Source: a virus. Taken from it: a stretch of 57,551 nt of DNA. Positions within the stretch are counted from its first letter, which is position 1. The number at the start of each line of letters is the position of its first letter. The notes beneath the pieces are model-generated. The model was not told where the DNA came from. It saw nothing but the letters and a program-made list of their open reading frames with translations, and made no database searches. The DNA is taken from the IMG/VR virus record IMGVR_UViG_3300009158_000060, positions 1-57,551 of that record; one strand, 5' to 3'. The translations under genes were made by a program, and so were the position numbers. Positions 17,192 to 25,378 of the stretch are shown one piece after another.

Positions 17192-18181
17192 TTACTGCAT
17201 TTTCATCAGTGCCAGCTCAGCCAAACCTGCTGGGCGTTTCTTTTCTTTGACCGCGCCGCCTTTAGCTTTTCCCACAGTTGAACTGCCCATCTGAGACAGG
17301 CCGTAGGCTGCGGTGCCAAGACCGGCCAGTTGAGACCCCACGCTTGGCGCAGCTTGATAAACACTTGTGCTGGTGTTTTGCATGGGCATACCCCGTGTCA
17401 AGGCGCTCATGTTGGCCAACTGCATCATCGGGTACTGCTGTGCAGTAGCGTAATCTTGAATCTGTTGGTTTATCTTTGACTGCTCAAGCCCTTGTTGCTG
17501 TGCACCAAGTTGGTTTTGCAAACCAATTAAACCTGTTTGTTGGCCAAAGCCAGTGTTGTACTGTTGTTGAGCTTGGTTGAATGCGTTTTGCATTCCCGTT
17601 GCCATGATGTTGGACTGGGTGTCGCCAAGAGCGCGTTCGCGTTCCGCACGCATGATCGCGTCGCGCCCACCACCAAAAGCGCCTGCTTGCGCGGCTTGGG
17701 CTTGCTGTTGTTGCCCTTGAATAGCAGATTGTCTTGCGGCTGCTTGCATTTGGGGTTGAAGCGCATACTCTGCGTACGGTGACATGTACGCGCCAACATC
17801 TTGCTGAAACCCTTGTGGCCCAGCCTGCATGTTTTGCGCCTGCTGTTGCGCCTGCTGTTGCATGGGAGAGAACCCAGCAAAATATGCGTTAGGGTCTGTG
17901 TTGAAAGGCTTGTACGCTTTTAAACTTGTCGGGCTTTCCGTAATTGGCGTGGTTCCGGTTTGTTTTCCCCGGCTGTTGTATATCGGGTCGCCGCCTGTTT
18001 TACCGTAGTTAAACAACTCTTTTTGCGCAGAGCCAAGCATCTGCTCAACGTACGGCTGCGCATACTCAGGAATGTTTGAAGTTTGGGAGTACGTAGTATT
18101 TGGCCCACCACCTCCGCCACCACCACCCCCAAAACAAAATGTGGGAATGAAAAAATTAATAATGCTGCGCAGCTTAAACAT
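17192..18181 (-). CDS. Internal virion / ejection protein with glycine tract, 329 aa
   Basis: Begins with a short hydrophobic, basic stretch ('MFKLRSIINFFIPTF') followed by a run of nine glycines. It is then very rich in Q and A (for example 'QQQAQQQAQNMQAGPQGF') with a conserved-looking 'IPEYAQPYVEQMLGSAQ' near residue 37. The C-terminus is basic. Such Q/A-rich helical proteins with an N-terminal membrane-like segment are common among ejection proteins of short-tailed phages. The start at 18181 has AAGGAG upstream on its strand and overlaps the previous gene by 8 bases. No enzymatic feature was found. Confidence 0.65.
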   Translation of the reverse strand: MFKLRSIINFFIPTFCFGGGGGGGGGPNTTYSQTSNIPEYAQPYVEQMLGSAQKELFNYGKTGGDPIYNSRGKQTGTTPITESPTSLKAYKPFNTDPNAYFAGFSPMQQQAQQQAQNMQAGPQGFQQDVGAYMSPYAEYALQPQMQAAARQSAIQGQQQQAQAAQAGAFGGGRDAIMRAERERALGDTQSNIMATGMQNAFNQAQQQYNTGFGQQTGLIGLQNQLGAQQQGLEQSKINQQIQDYATAQQYPMMQLANMSALTRGMPMQNTSTSVYQAAPSVGSQLAGLGTAAYGLSQMGSSTVGKAKGGAVKEKKRPAGLAELALMKMQ

Positions 18182-18626
18182 CTAAATGCTCCTTGCGGTA
18201 ATCGTCAAACCGCTCAAAAAAAATTGTTTTCCACATCTCAGGCAAACACTCTTTGGCTTTTTCTGGGCCAACACAGACATGGACGGCATAAGCCATGATG
18301 TTGCCAGCAGCGTACCGAAGACCGTGCGCAATTTCAAGCCCATGCGCATCTTTGTTTGTTTCAAAAAAGTTTGCCGTTTCGTACGCTGATACTACCGTGA
18401 GCCACATAGGTAGTATCTCATTCTGAATACTGCGGTAAAACGGGTTGGCAGGCAAGTACACAAGGCAAGTCAAAAACGCTTGGTTAATTTGATTTGCAGA
18501 TACAGGACTATCTTTGTCTACTAGATCGTCCCAAATATGTGCCAAGTCAGCAAAGGCGTGGAACATCCGCAAAGCATCTTCATTGCCTCCGAACCATTCC
18601 AACTTGCCTTCTTTTTGGTTGTTCAT
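18174..18626 (-). CDS. Hypothetical all-helical protein with a DDxxD-like motif
   Basis: 150 residues, apparently all helical. 'HAFADLAHIWDDLVDKD' (about residues 23-39) contains DDLVD (D33, D34, D37), which looks like the metal-binding DDxxD motif of isoprenoid synthases, although the protein is much shorter than those enzymes. A second helical segment 'AHGLRYAAGNIMAYAVHVCVG' is moderately hydrophobic. It overlaps the upstream gene by ATGA and the downstream one by 8 bases, so it is part of the internal-protein block. I do not recognise the family, and the motif may be coincidental. Confidence 0.6.
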   Translation of the reverse strand: MNNQKEGKLEWFGGNEDALRMFHAFADLAHIWDDLVDKDSPVSANQINQAFLTCLVYLPANPFYRSIQNEILPMWLTVVSAYETANFFETNKDAHGLEIAHGLRYAAGNIMAYAVHVCVGPEKAKECLPEMWKTIFFERFDDYRKEHLDV

Positions 18627-20251
18627 GCCAAGTACTTTTCAGGGTTGATCTGCTTGCCTTGTTTCTTGTTGCCAGTACGCGCCTGACGAACTCTATCCAT
18701 CATCTTGTACAGCACCTTGGCACCAGCTTCTGAGGAGCCATTACCGAGGTGGGACACGACATCGGCAGGTACTACAAACTCTTCGTTGGCCAAGCGTGCT
18801 GGCTGCTTGTTGGCGATTGTCGCAGGAATGTCGTCAGACATGCCATCTCCCGGCCCTTTGAGCATGCGCCCACCACGAGCATAGTCGGAGTAACCACCCA
18901 GATCAGCCAGACCGCCGTGTGCGTAGTTGGGTCTATACGGTGTTGGCTGCACGGGTTGGTATCCTGTGTAGTTGCTGCCATTCCATGTGGACTTGTACTT
19001 TTCTTTTTCGTATGGTTTGGGGCGATTCAGCATCTCGTATGCACTAGAAGCCAGCATGCCTGTCATCAACTTGTTTGGCAACGACATTTTTGTAAAATCT
19101 TGCCAAGCACTTTGAAGTCCACCAACTTCTGGGGCAAGGGCACCTGAACCAATTGTTTGTGGGTAAATTGTTTCACCTGAAACAGCTTTTACCGGTTCCA
19201 TTCCTCTGTACGCTTCTTTCATTGCATCAGCGTATTCCGGCGTTGTTTCAAACGGCTGCAACGTATTTGCGCCAAAGTTTGAAACATTGCCAGCAACTTG
19301 GGCGGGTGTACTACCGACAGGGGAAAACGGTGTTTTGGCTACCGCTTCCTGATAAACCCCCGGATTCATTCCTTCGCCTGTCAACGCCCCCCGTACTTGC
19401 ATTTGGGTGAACTGATCTGCGCCAACCGGATTAACCGCTTGAGTTACCGATGGTGGGGGTAGGTTGGAACCCAGTGGGCCGCTTAAATTTGTTTGCAACC
19501 CTTGTAGTCCCGATTGCGCATATGTGGGATTAGCCATTGGTGCCGCAGGATTAAAAGTTGTCGGTAGGGTAGACGTAGGCGCACCAGCGCCATACTGTGT
19601 CAGCGTAGATGCGGGGGTATTAAACGCGCTTGTTGCGCCAACTTCGTTTGCCAATGCTTGAATACCGCTTAGATTTTCAAAACCGGCAGTATCAAACCCC
19701 CCCGAAGTACGCAAGGGTGTAGATGTCGCTTGAACTGGGTTTGAAGGGTTAACTGGAGTAGTTGCCGCAGATTCAACAAGCGGTTCAGCAGGGGGAGCGC
19801 CCGTATAGCCATAGTTGGAAGGCGGCATAGCCGGTGGAGCAGGAGGCGGAGCAGTAGGAGCAACAGGAGGTGCCGCAGGAGGCCCAGCAACAGGAGGTGC
19901 CGCAGGCGGTGGAGCTTCAAACGGATTGACCACCTCTCCAAAGTTGCTCATTGAGCCGGGGCCGGTGTATGTATTGACCGCCAAATCCGCAAGCCCTCCA
20001 CCACTGGGAGAAACGGGGTTCAAATTTACTGCGTCAAGCACAGATTGGTTTGTAGCCGTTTGTGCGGCTTGCCCAGCAGCCTGTGTAGCGGCTTGTTCGG
20101 CGGCAGCTTGTGCGGCGGCTTGTTCGACTGCGGCTGCGGTAGCGGCTTCGGCTGCGGCTGCGGCAGCAGCTTCGGCTGCTGCAATCTCTGCGGCAGTCAT
20201 TGTGCCTGCAACGGCTCCTTCTGCTACTAATGGTATTGCTGCTTCTGGCAT
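18623..20251 (-). CDS. Virion-associated protein with alanine-rich start and conserved C-terminal module
   Basis: 542 residues. Residues 10-70 are almost all A, E, Q and T and form a low-complexity helix. The middle is P/A-rich, disordered-looking linker. The last 80 residues hold a compact module, 'GPGDGMSDDIPATI' then 'NEEFVVPADVVSHLGNGS' then 'GAKVLYKMMDRVRQA', which I know as a recurring C-terminal unit of structural proteins in phages of this type. It probably anchors the protein in the virion. It lies directly upstream of the other internal proteins. No catalytic residues stand out. Confidence 0.65.
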   Translation of the reverse strand: MPEAAIPLVAEGAVAGTMTAAEIAAAEAAAAAAAEAATAAAVEQAAAQAAAEQAATQAAGQAAQTATNQSVLDAVNLNPVSPSGGGLADLAVNTYTGPGSMSNFGEVVNPFEAPPPAAPPVAGPPAAPPVAPTAPPPAPPAMPPSNYGYTGAPPAEPLVESAATTPVNPSNPVQATSTPLRTSGGFDTAGFENLSGIQALANEVGATSAFNTPASTLTQYGAGAPTSTLPTTFNPAAPMANPTYAQSGLQGLQTNLSGPLGSNLPPPSVTQAVNPVGADQFTQMQVRGALTGEGMNPGVYQEAVAKTPFSPVGSTPAQVAGNVSNFGANTLQPFETTPEYADAMKEAYRGMEPVKAVSGETIYPQTIGSGALAPEVGGLQSAWQDFTKMSLPNKLMTGMLASSAYEMLNRPKPYEKEKYKSTWNGSNYTGYQPVQPTPYRPNYAHGGLADLGGYSDYARGGRMLKGPGDGMSDDIPATIANKQPARLANEEFVVPADVVSHLGNGSSEAGAKVLYKMMDRVRQARTGNKKQGKQINPEKYLA

Positions 20252-20252
20252 A

Positions 20253-20564
20253 TCAAACTCCTCGTTTCATCACAACAAGCCCTTGCTTGCGACTAAGTTC
20301 TTTGAAGCCAAACATGGCTATCAGTTTCTGTGCTTTGACATCGTTCTCAAAGGGTGTAGCATACACTTCCTTGTAACTTTTGTCTCTCAAAAATGGCAGG
20401 ATTTGCTCTGCAAAGATGCCTTTGTACCGCTTGAATTTGGCCGGTGACCACGCTCCGGGGTTGAAGTTCAGATGCAGGGTCACCTTTGTTCGGTTGAGTA
20501 TGTAGTCGCACAGGACTCGCGCATCTGCATCTTCGTATATCTTTTCTCTTACTGGCGGCATCAT
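20253..20564 (-). CDS. Small GNAT-like acyltransferase-fold protein
   Basis: 103 residues. The C-terminal part, 'YKEVYATPFENDVKAQKLIAMFGFKELSRKQGLVVMKR', has the spacing of the last strands of GNAT proteins (an N.A..L....GF segment followed by a strand). The usual acetyl-CoA loop (Q/R-x-x-G-x-G/A) is not seen in this short version, so enzymatic activity is doubtful. It starts with an ATGA overlap on the preceding 103-aa gene and sits between tail and internal-protein genes, where related phages often carry small GNAT-like proteins. Confidence 0.5.
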   Translation of the reverse strand: MMPPVREKIYEDADARVLCDYILNRTKVTLHLNFNPGAWSPAKFKRYKGIFAEQILPFLRDKSYKEVYATPFENDVKAQKLIAMFGFKELSRKQGLVVMKRGV

Positions 20565-20872
20565 GTTTTAATCTTCAACACGTTAGATGCTGTTGTGTCG
20601 TAGTAAATATCGCCAACCCGCAAATTGGCTGTATCAGCTTGCGTTGGCAAGCTAAGTATAAACGTATTCGGCACTGTTGGGCTGGGCCGGACAAAGCTTA
20701 AAGCAGCAACAATATCTGCTCCGTTAATTTCTGTAGCCGCCGCAATCGGGCCAACGTTGTCTAGTTGGTTGAAATATAGCCGCAAGCTTGCAAGCAGCTT
20801 GTCCATATACTGGCGGTCGTACTCATCCGGCGGTAACGGTAGGTTGGGTGCGCGAACATTTTTTGCTGACAT
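20561..20872 (-). CDS. Small tail-associated hypothetical protein
   Basis: 103 residues beginning 'MSAKNVRAPNLPLPPDEYDRQYMDKL', with a helical segment 'DKLLASLRLYFNQLDN' and a beta-rich second half ending 'LRVGDIYYDTTASNVLKIK'. The opening 'APNLPLPPxxY' plus one amphipathic helix is a familiar pattern in short-tailed environmental phages, always near tail genes. Function unknown; it may join fibres or cap the tail. It is separated from the large tail gene by two bases and overlaps the GNAT-like gene by ATGA. Confidence 0.6.
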   Translation of the reverse strand: MSAKNVRAPNLPLPPDEYDRQYMDKLLASLRLYFNQLDNVGPIAAATEINGADIVAALSFVRPSPTVPNTFILSLPTQADTANLRVGDIYYDTTASNVLKIKT

Positions 20873-20874
20873 AT

Positions 20875-23466
20875 TTATCTCCTGCCGTCAGGTCGGATGT
20901 CGATACGAGGCGCACCAAGCTGCCATGTCGTACCAATCTGATTAGATGAAATCTTCAAAGACATCTGGCGACCGCGCACTCGCGTGTAAACCTGTCCAGT
21001 GAACTGATCTACGGTGTATGTACCGATGCGGTCTACGTTGGCGTAGCTGACCCCGCCAACCGATTGGTTGGCTGACTCCACCGGGTCGTTGTACCCAGAA
21101 CCCGAATTCTGAAGCGGCAGTAAGTACATGGTGACCTGCGGAGTCAGTCCTGTAGTAGACGACCCCCGGAAGGTAAGGTCAGGCACGATGCGCCAGACAA
21201 ACCCAAAATTGTGTCCGTCTCCAATGTCATACTGCGATGAGGTGATGTACGCCTCTATGGCTTGAGTTGTGTCGGTGGTATTGTCGTCAATTCCATACTC
21301 ATGGAACACCAAGTTGTAGCTGTACGTTGCCGCCAGCGGGTAATTGGTCAAGCCAGAATCCAGCCAAGCTGTGCGGCCCATTGAGCCGTAGTACCAGACA
21401 TCTTCAGCATAGTTATACACAACGTAGCGGTCGATGACCGTAGAGCCTGATGTGCAGTAAAACCACCAGACTTCGTTAAAACCTTCATTCGTACCAGCAA
21501 AGAACTGAGATTGCTGGTCAAGGTTAATGTCGCCGTAGATAAATTGACGCAGGTCGCAACGGAGGGTGGCAACCCGACCATCGTACTTATAGAACTTGTC
21601 TACACCCATCCAGTACACCACACCAGATGCAATGATGGCTGTGTTATATCCGGCTATGGATGTGTTGTCGCCCAGAAGTTGTGTGCCCCACACATAGGGT
21701 GGGCCAAGGTACTGCATAGAGTAGATAGATGTGTCAGTGAACACAACAATCTCTTGCCGCGCCTGCACTGCTGTCAAGATTTGAGAGCCGTGTGATAGAC
21801 GCACAAACCCCGCCTGATTGGTTACCGCAGGAGTCCAGTTGACTACAGACTCTTGGTCAGACCAGCGGATCAGCATAGGGTCTAAGTCGCCGCCACCGTA
21901 AGGCGTGCAGCCAAATGCAATCGTGAACCGGCTGGTATCTGACACCATCATGTAGTTCACATAAGCAGGGACATTAGATGCCCCTGAAAGCTCGGTTACC
22001 GCAATGCCGTGAGGATAAATTGTGTGCGTGCCGGTCTGTGTTCCGGTCAGAACAATCAAGTCACCGCCTGATGTGGCTGAGATATTGAATGTACTACCAG
22101 AGAAGTTGTTGACGTAGTACGTTGTGCCAAGCGTCATGCCTGTGGGTAAAGTGCCTGTGCTGACAATTTGGATAGCCGTATTGTTGTTCAGCGTACCAAG
22201 CGCAGTGAACGTGGCGGGGGTAAAAATTGAGATCGTGCCTGTGCCTGCGCCTGTTATGTTGATTGCAGCACCGCCCACAGTCGTGGCAAGCTGCGCCGTA
22301 GCTGCTACGGGGTTCACAATGTAGTACACCGTATTTGCAGTCAGACCGCCCGGAACCGTACCGGTAGATGTGAGCTTGACGGGCGTGCCGGTAGCAATTG
22401 CTGTTGAGAACGTGATGTACTCGGTAATCGTATTGACTGCGGATACTGTTTGTGAGTTCAGCGTGATTGTGACGCCAAGCCCAGTTGTCCCAATATAGCC
22501 TGTCCAATAATACAGGGGGCCACCACGGTAACCAAAAACTAAGTCCTGACCAAAGTTGTTTTGATACCAAAGACGAGCCGCAGCAGTACCAGACTGCCCT
22601 GTGCCCCATGATCCTGAACCCCATGAGCCAGCGCCCCACCCAGTAATTGGCTGCGCATCGTCTGCGCCCACATGGATTTCATAATTGGCGTTGACTGTGC
22701 CACCAGCACCTGTGTCATAAGTTCCCGCCACAACAGGCGTGGTGATGGTGAATGAATCAGCATCAATGACAGTGACGGCAAAGCTGCTGTTCAGTACATC
22801 GGCTGTTAAGTTAGTGTTTACATACAGAGAGAATGTGCCTGTACCTGCTGTAGTTGTACTGACTGCCGCACCGCTTGGTACGTTGGCAAACTGGATTGTT
22901 GTGCCGGACACCACTTGTATATAGTACTGATACCCCGTAATCAACCCGGTTGGCAATGCGCCTCCCGCAGATACTGTGAGAATTACCGGCGTGTTGGCAG
23001 CAAGCGCAATGGACAGTACAAAGTTGGTGGCGGTCGAGCGTGTAAACGTCTGCGTACTGAGAGCTACCGCGCCCATGAAGTTGACGTAATCTCCTGTGGT
23101 TGCGCCATGCGCAACATTTGTCACAGTCACTACGGCAGAGCCAGCAGTAGCGGCAAACGGGCCGCTCAAGCCGTTTGCATAAGAGCGGATAGGCGTGATG
23201 TCGTTGTACTGACCGCCCTGCTCAATATAAAACTTCAGGTATGTACCAACCCCAACATAAACAATACCGCCCAGCGATGCCCATGACCACAATGATCGGC
23301 AAGTGCCTACGTATGTGTATGCAGAAATCCTGTCCCAGCCACCGATCTTCTCAGGCGTACCTTGGCGAAAGCGAATCTTGTCGCAGTCATACCAGCCACC
23401 TTCGTTGGTGTATCGGGTGTTCTCTTTGTTTACACCGGGCTTGAGCTGTATCTTCTGTAATGGCAT
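20875..23466 (-). CDS. Tail protein, P22 gp10-like stabilisation/hub type
   Basis: 863 residues. The N-terminus ('GVNKENTRYTNEGGWYDCDKIRFRQGTPEKIGGW') and the C-terminal half ('RFTIAFGCTPYGG', 'WSDQESVVNWTP', 'IVVFTDTSIYSMQYLG', 'VWYYGSMGRTAWLDSG') show repeated Trp/Tyr-rich strands like a beta-propeller, as in P22 gp10-type packaged-DNA stabilisation proteins. Between them lie at least three units of the pattern LPTGL...YY (near residues 169, 369 and 439), small beta modules inserted in the core and making the protein longer than gp10. It probably plugs or extends the portal channel. The assignment is by pattern, and a tail-fibre hub is the main alternative. Confidence 0.6.
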   Translation of the reverse strand: MPLQKIQLKPGVNKENTRYTNEGGWYDCDKIRFRQGTPEKIGGWDRISAYTYVGTCRSLWSWASLGGIVYVGVGTYLKFYIEQGGQYNDITPIRSYANGLSGPFAATAGSAVVTVTNVAHGATTGDYVNFMGAVALSTQTFTRSTATNFVLSIALAANTPVILTVSAGGALPTGLITGYQYYIQVVSGTTIQFANVPSGAAVSTTTAGTGTFSLYVNTNLTADVLNSSFAVTVIDADSFTITTPVVAGTYDTGAGGTVNANYEIHVGADDAQPITGWGAGSWGSGSWGTGQSGTAAARLWYQNNFGQDLVFGYRGGPLYYWTGYIGTTGLGVTITLNSQTVSAVNTITEYITFSTAIATGTPVKLTSTGTVPGGLTANTVYYIVNPVAATAQLATTVGGAAINITGAGTGTISIFTPATFTALGTLNNNTAIQIVSTGTLPTGMTLGTTYYVNNFSGSTFNISATSGGDLIVLTGTQTGTHTIYPHGIAVTELSGASNVPAYVNYMMVSDTSRFTIAFGCTPYGGGDLDPMLIRWSDQESVVNWTPAVTNQAGFVRLSHGSQILTAVQARQEIVVFTDTSIYSMQYLGPPYVWGTQLLGDNTSIAGYNTAIIASGVVYWMGVDKFYKYDGRVATLRCDLRQFIYGDINLDQQSQFFAGTNEGFNEVWWFYCTSGSTVIDRYVVYNYAEDVWYYGSMGRTAWLDSGLTNYPLAATYSYNLVFHEYGIDDNTTDTTQAIEAYITSSQYDIGDGHNFGFVWRIVPDLTFRGSSTTGLTPQVTMYLLPLQNSGSGYNDPVESANQSVGGVSYANVDRIGTYTVDQFTGQVYTRVRGRQMSLKISSNQIGTTWQLGAPRIDIRPDGRR

Positions 23467-23468
23467 TT

Positions 23469-23810
23469 TTAACCCACGTTGCGCTCAAAGTGAGGGCAGT
23501 CTACAAGGTTGGAGAAATTCCCGCCCCAACGGTTTTTGGGGTGAAGTGACTCCCAGTATGCGCCCAACGGAGCAATGGTCGCCTTGTCCCAGATTATCTT
23601 CCCATCCTTGAAGAAGTTCAAGTCTCCGGCGCACCGCTTAAGGTGGATGGACTTCATGGTCTTTGAGCGGCCTGTCTTGAAGTAAATGGCCTGCTGCTCA
23701 GGTGTACGGGCAAGCTCACCAGCAGTCACAACAAAACCCTGCTCTGTTGCGTAGGTGACGAGTTTGCAGAAGTCCAGCAAGAATGCGGCTTGTTCGGTGC
23801 TTAAGCTCAT
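23469..23810 (-). CDS. Endolysin, M15-type peptidase
   Basis: 113 residues with the zinc-peptidase signature of the M15 (D-Ala-D-Ala carboxypeptidase / L-Ala-D-Glu endopeptidase) family: SxHxxxxAxD as 'SIHLKRCAGD' (H56, D63) and the late 'DCPHFE' (H107) preceded by 'NRWGGNF'. It would cut the peptide cross-links of peptidoglycan at lysis. There is no signal peptide, so export needs a holin; two membrane proteins lie just upstream in the operon. The start overlaps the preceding gene's stop by ATGA. The size is normal for single-domain phage endolysins. Confidence 0.88.
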   Translation of the reverse strand: MSLSTEQAAFLLDFCKLVTYATEQGFVVTAGELARTPEQQAIYFKTGRSKTMKSIHLKRCAGDLNFFKDGKIIWDKATIAPLGAYWESLHPKNRWGGNFSNLVDCPHFERNVG

Positions 23811-24028
23811 TTTTCTTCCTCATCATGGGACAGTTTCACGCCAGCCAACAACCCAATAAACCCGCCCACAATGGTTTGAAATGCCGGGCTAATCAGTTTG
23901 AAGATTTCAGCGTTGTCCACTTTTTCGTCAAACAAGCCCATCATTAAAACGCCAACCATGCTGATGATGACAACGCACAAAGTGAAGCTGACCATCAGCG
24001 TTACAAAAAAAGTTAGTTTTGCCTTCAT
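23807..24028 (-). CDS. Small two-helix membrane protein, possible holin
   Basis: 73 residues with two hydrophobic helices (about 7-32, 'FFVTLMVSFTLCVVIISMVG', and 48-64, 'AFQTIVGGFIGLLAGV') and a charged C-terminus 'SHDEEEK'. It lies between a 3-TM holin-like gene and the endolysin, with ATGA overlaps on both sides, so the group is translated together. It may be the holin itself, an antiholin or a pinholin partner. Sequence alone does not decide which of the two membrane proteins makes the lesion. Confidence 0.6.
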   Translation of the reverse strand: MKAKLTFFVTLMVSFTLCVVIISMVGVLMMGLFDEKVDNAEIFKLISPAFQTIVGGFIGLLAGVKLSHDEEEK

Positions 24029-24537
24029 TTTTTGCCTTTCAGTTCAGCCAGCTTTTCAATGGTTCTGCCACCGAAGTATGCGCCCATTATCAACATTCCC
24101 CACTGTCCAAGCAAGGAAACGTAAGACTCATTGGCGTTTAAACCAAAGGCCGACATCATGGCAAACAGGAAGTACCCGCAGAATATAGCAATCAGGGACA
24201 TGGGGCGGATGTTCTTGGACAGCCAAGAGTCTGATGCCATGTCGGCTTGCCAGCGATCCGTAACATTGTCGGCATCGCTTTGCGCAGCCTTGGCAAACAT
24301 CTCCATCTCAGCCAACTCCATCTTGGCCTTTTCAATGCCAAGCTCAAGGAGCTTCTCCTCATGGGCAAACTGCAACTCACGCAGCTTGGAAACATCTTCT
24401 GAGGTTGGATTGTCAGGAATCTTCACGCCCAGCGTGTTCTCAACGACTTCTTTGCCTTTGGCTTGGATGGCAGACGACAGTAAACCCAGCCCGTTTTCGG
24501 CAAGTGTGCCAAGAAGTGATGCAATTAAAGGCAACAT
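24025..24537 (-). CDS. Holin-like protein of the GTA 3-TM type
   Basis: 170 residues. The N-terminus has a short hydrophobic helix. A charged coiled-coil stretch (about 50-95) is followed by 'WQADMASDSWLSKNIRPMSLIAIFCGYFLFAMMSAFG' and a final membrane segment 'LLGQWGMLIMGAYFGGRTIEKL'. The 'D..SWLS...RP' entry into the membrane pair is characteristic of the holin family described from gene transfer agents. Role: inner-membrane permeabilisation or control of endolysin release. The start overlaps the upstream stop as TAATG. Confidence 0.7.
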   Translation of the reverse strand: MLPLIASLLGTLAENGLGLLSSAIQAKGKEVVENTLGVKIPDNPTSEDVSKLRELQFAHEEKLLELGIEKAKMELAEMEMFAKAAQSDADNVTDRWQADMASDSWLSKNIRPMSLIAIFCGYFLFAMMSAFGLNANESYVSLLGQWGMLIMGAYFGGRTIEKLAELKGKK

Positions 24538-24695
24538 TATTTTTCCCGTTCTTTCTGTTCAAGCTCACGCCTGAGTTTCTCTACTTTTTCTACCTGCGCC
24601 TTGACCTCATGCTTGGCCTCAAGAATGTCCATGAACAACATTGCGTTCAACGGGAGCATCAGGCCAACCAAAATCAAGGCAGCGATCCAGCCCAT
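24537..24695 (-). CDS. Small membrane coiled-coil protein, spanin-like
   Basis: 52 residues starting MGWIAALILV: one membrane helix (about 2-22) followed by a highly charged coiled coil 'EVKAQVEKVEKLRRELEQKE'. This is the layout of an inner-membrane spanin (Rz) but much shorter. I chose this ATG because it forms a TAATG overlap with the upstream stop, has a GGGGGAAG ribosome site, and matches the TAATG/ATGA linkage of its neighbours; a longer frame beginning at 24818 would overlap the upstream gene by 124 bases. No outer-membrane lipoprotein partner is evident, so the spanin role is tentative. Confidence 0.6.
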   Translation of the reverse strand: MGWIAALILVGLMLPLNAMLFMDILEAKHEVKAQVEKVEKLRRELEQKEREK

Positions 24696-25282
24696 TATGT
24701 CTTCCCCCACCGATTCAGCAGCAGGAGCCACGCCCAGAGATACAGGAGGAATATAGTAGTCGCTACTAGGTACGCTGACTTTGCTTGGAAGCTTCTTTGC
24801 TTTTCCCGCCGTTGCCATAGCTTGTACCTCTGCTGCGCTTCCTGTTTCAGCCTTGCCTGTTCCTGCTCCTCTTGAATGATCTCCCGCATCTCAAACACTT
24901 TGCTGTACAACGCACCCATCTCGGGCGGGGATTGGTACACCATCGTTTCCCTGACAGTCACTATCAGTTCCGCCATCTGCTGCTGTGCCATCACTCGCTG
25001 CAATGCAGCTTCCATCAAGTTGGCATCAGGGTCGTAGACGTTTCTGGACTTCTCTTCTTCCTCTCGGATGTGCGTTGCTAACTGCTCTTCAAGCCTGAAC
25101 AGCTTGGTAAGCTGGCTGACAATGTCAGCCATGACTTGGGTTTCGTCAATGGCAACGAACTTCTCCGTCTTTTTCGCCACAGGCTTGGACGGCTCGGGGT
25201 TTGTTCCGAACAGCTTTTGCCAAAAACTCCGAACCTGCTTTGCATCAGAAACAATTTCATCAACAGTCTTCTTGACCTCCAT
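24695..25282 (-). CDS. Lysis-cluster coiled-coil protein with C-terminal membrane helix
   Basis: 195 residues counted from ATG 25282. A mostly helical, charged protein with 'AALQRVMAQQQMAELIVTVRETMVYQSPPEMGALY' in the middle, then a long E/Q/R-rich helix, and a C-terminal membrane segment 'YLVATTIFLLYLWAWLLLL'. The ATG at 25282 has no ribosome site. The open frame continues upstream through 'IDPLSLLLAANACVAAIKQG' to an ATT at 25375-25373, only one codon after the preceding gene's in-frame stop; this extra 31-residue part looks like a real protein start. The true N-terminus is therefore uncertain. Function unknown, perhaps structural or lysis-related. Confidence 0.6.
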   Translation of the reverse strand: MEVKKTVDEIVSDAKQVRSFWQKLFGTNPEPSKPVAKKTEKFVAIDETQVMADIVSQLTKLFRLEEQLATHIREEEEKSRNVYDPDANLMEAALQRVMAQQQMAELIVTVRETMVYQSPPEMGALYSKVFEMREIIQEEQEQARLKQEAQQRYKLWQRREKQRSFQAKSAYLVATTIFLLYLWAWLLLLNRWGKT

Positions 25283-25378
25283 GAAAGACGTTTTAGCGTC
25301 TTTGTACAGCTTGCATCCCTGCTTGATAGCAGCGACACAGGCATTGGCGGCAAGAAGAAGGCTGAGCGGATCAATTTT

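Noticed and set aside
24696-24818. Longer form of the 52-aa membrane protein starting at 24818
   Set aside because: It would overlap the upstream gene by 124 bases and lacks the TAATG linkage and the ribosome site seen at 24695.
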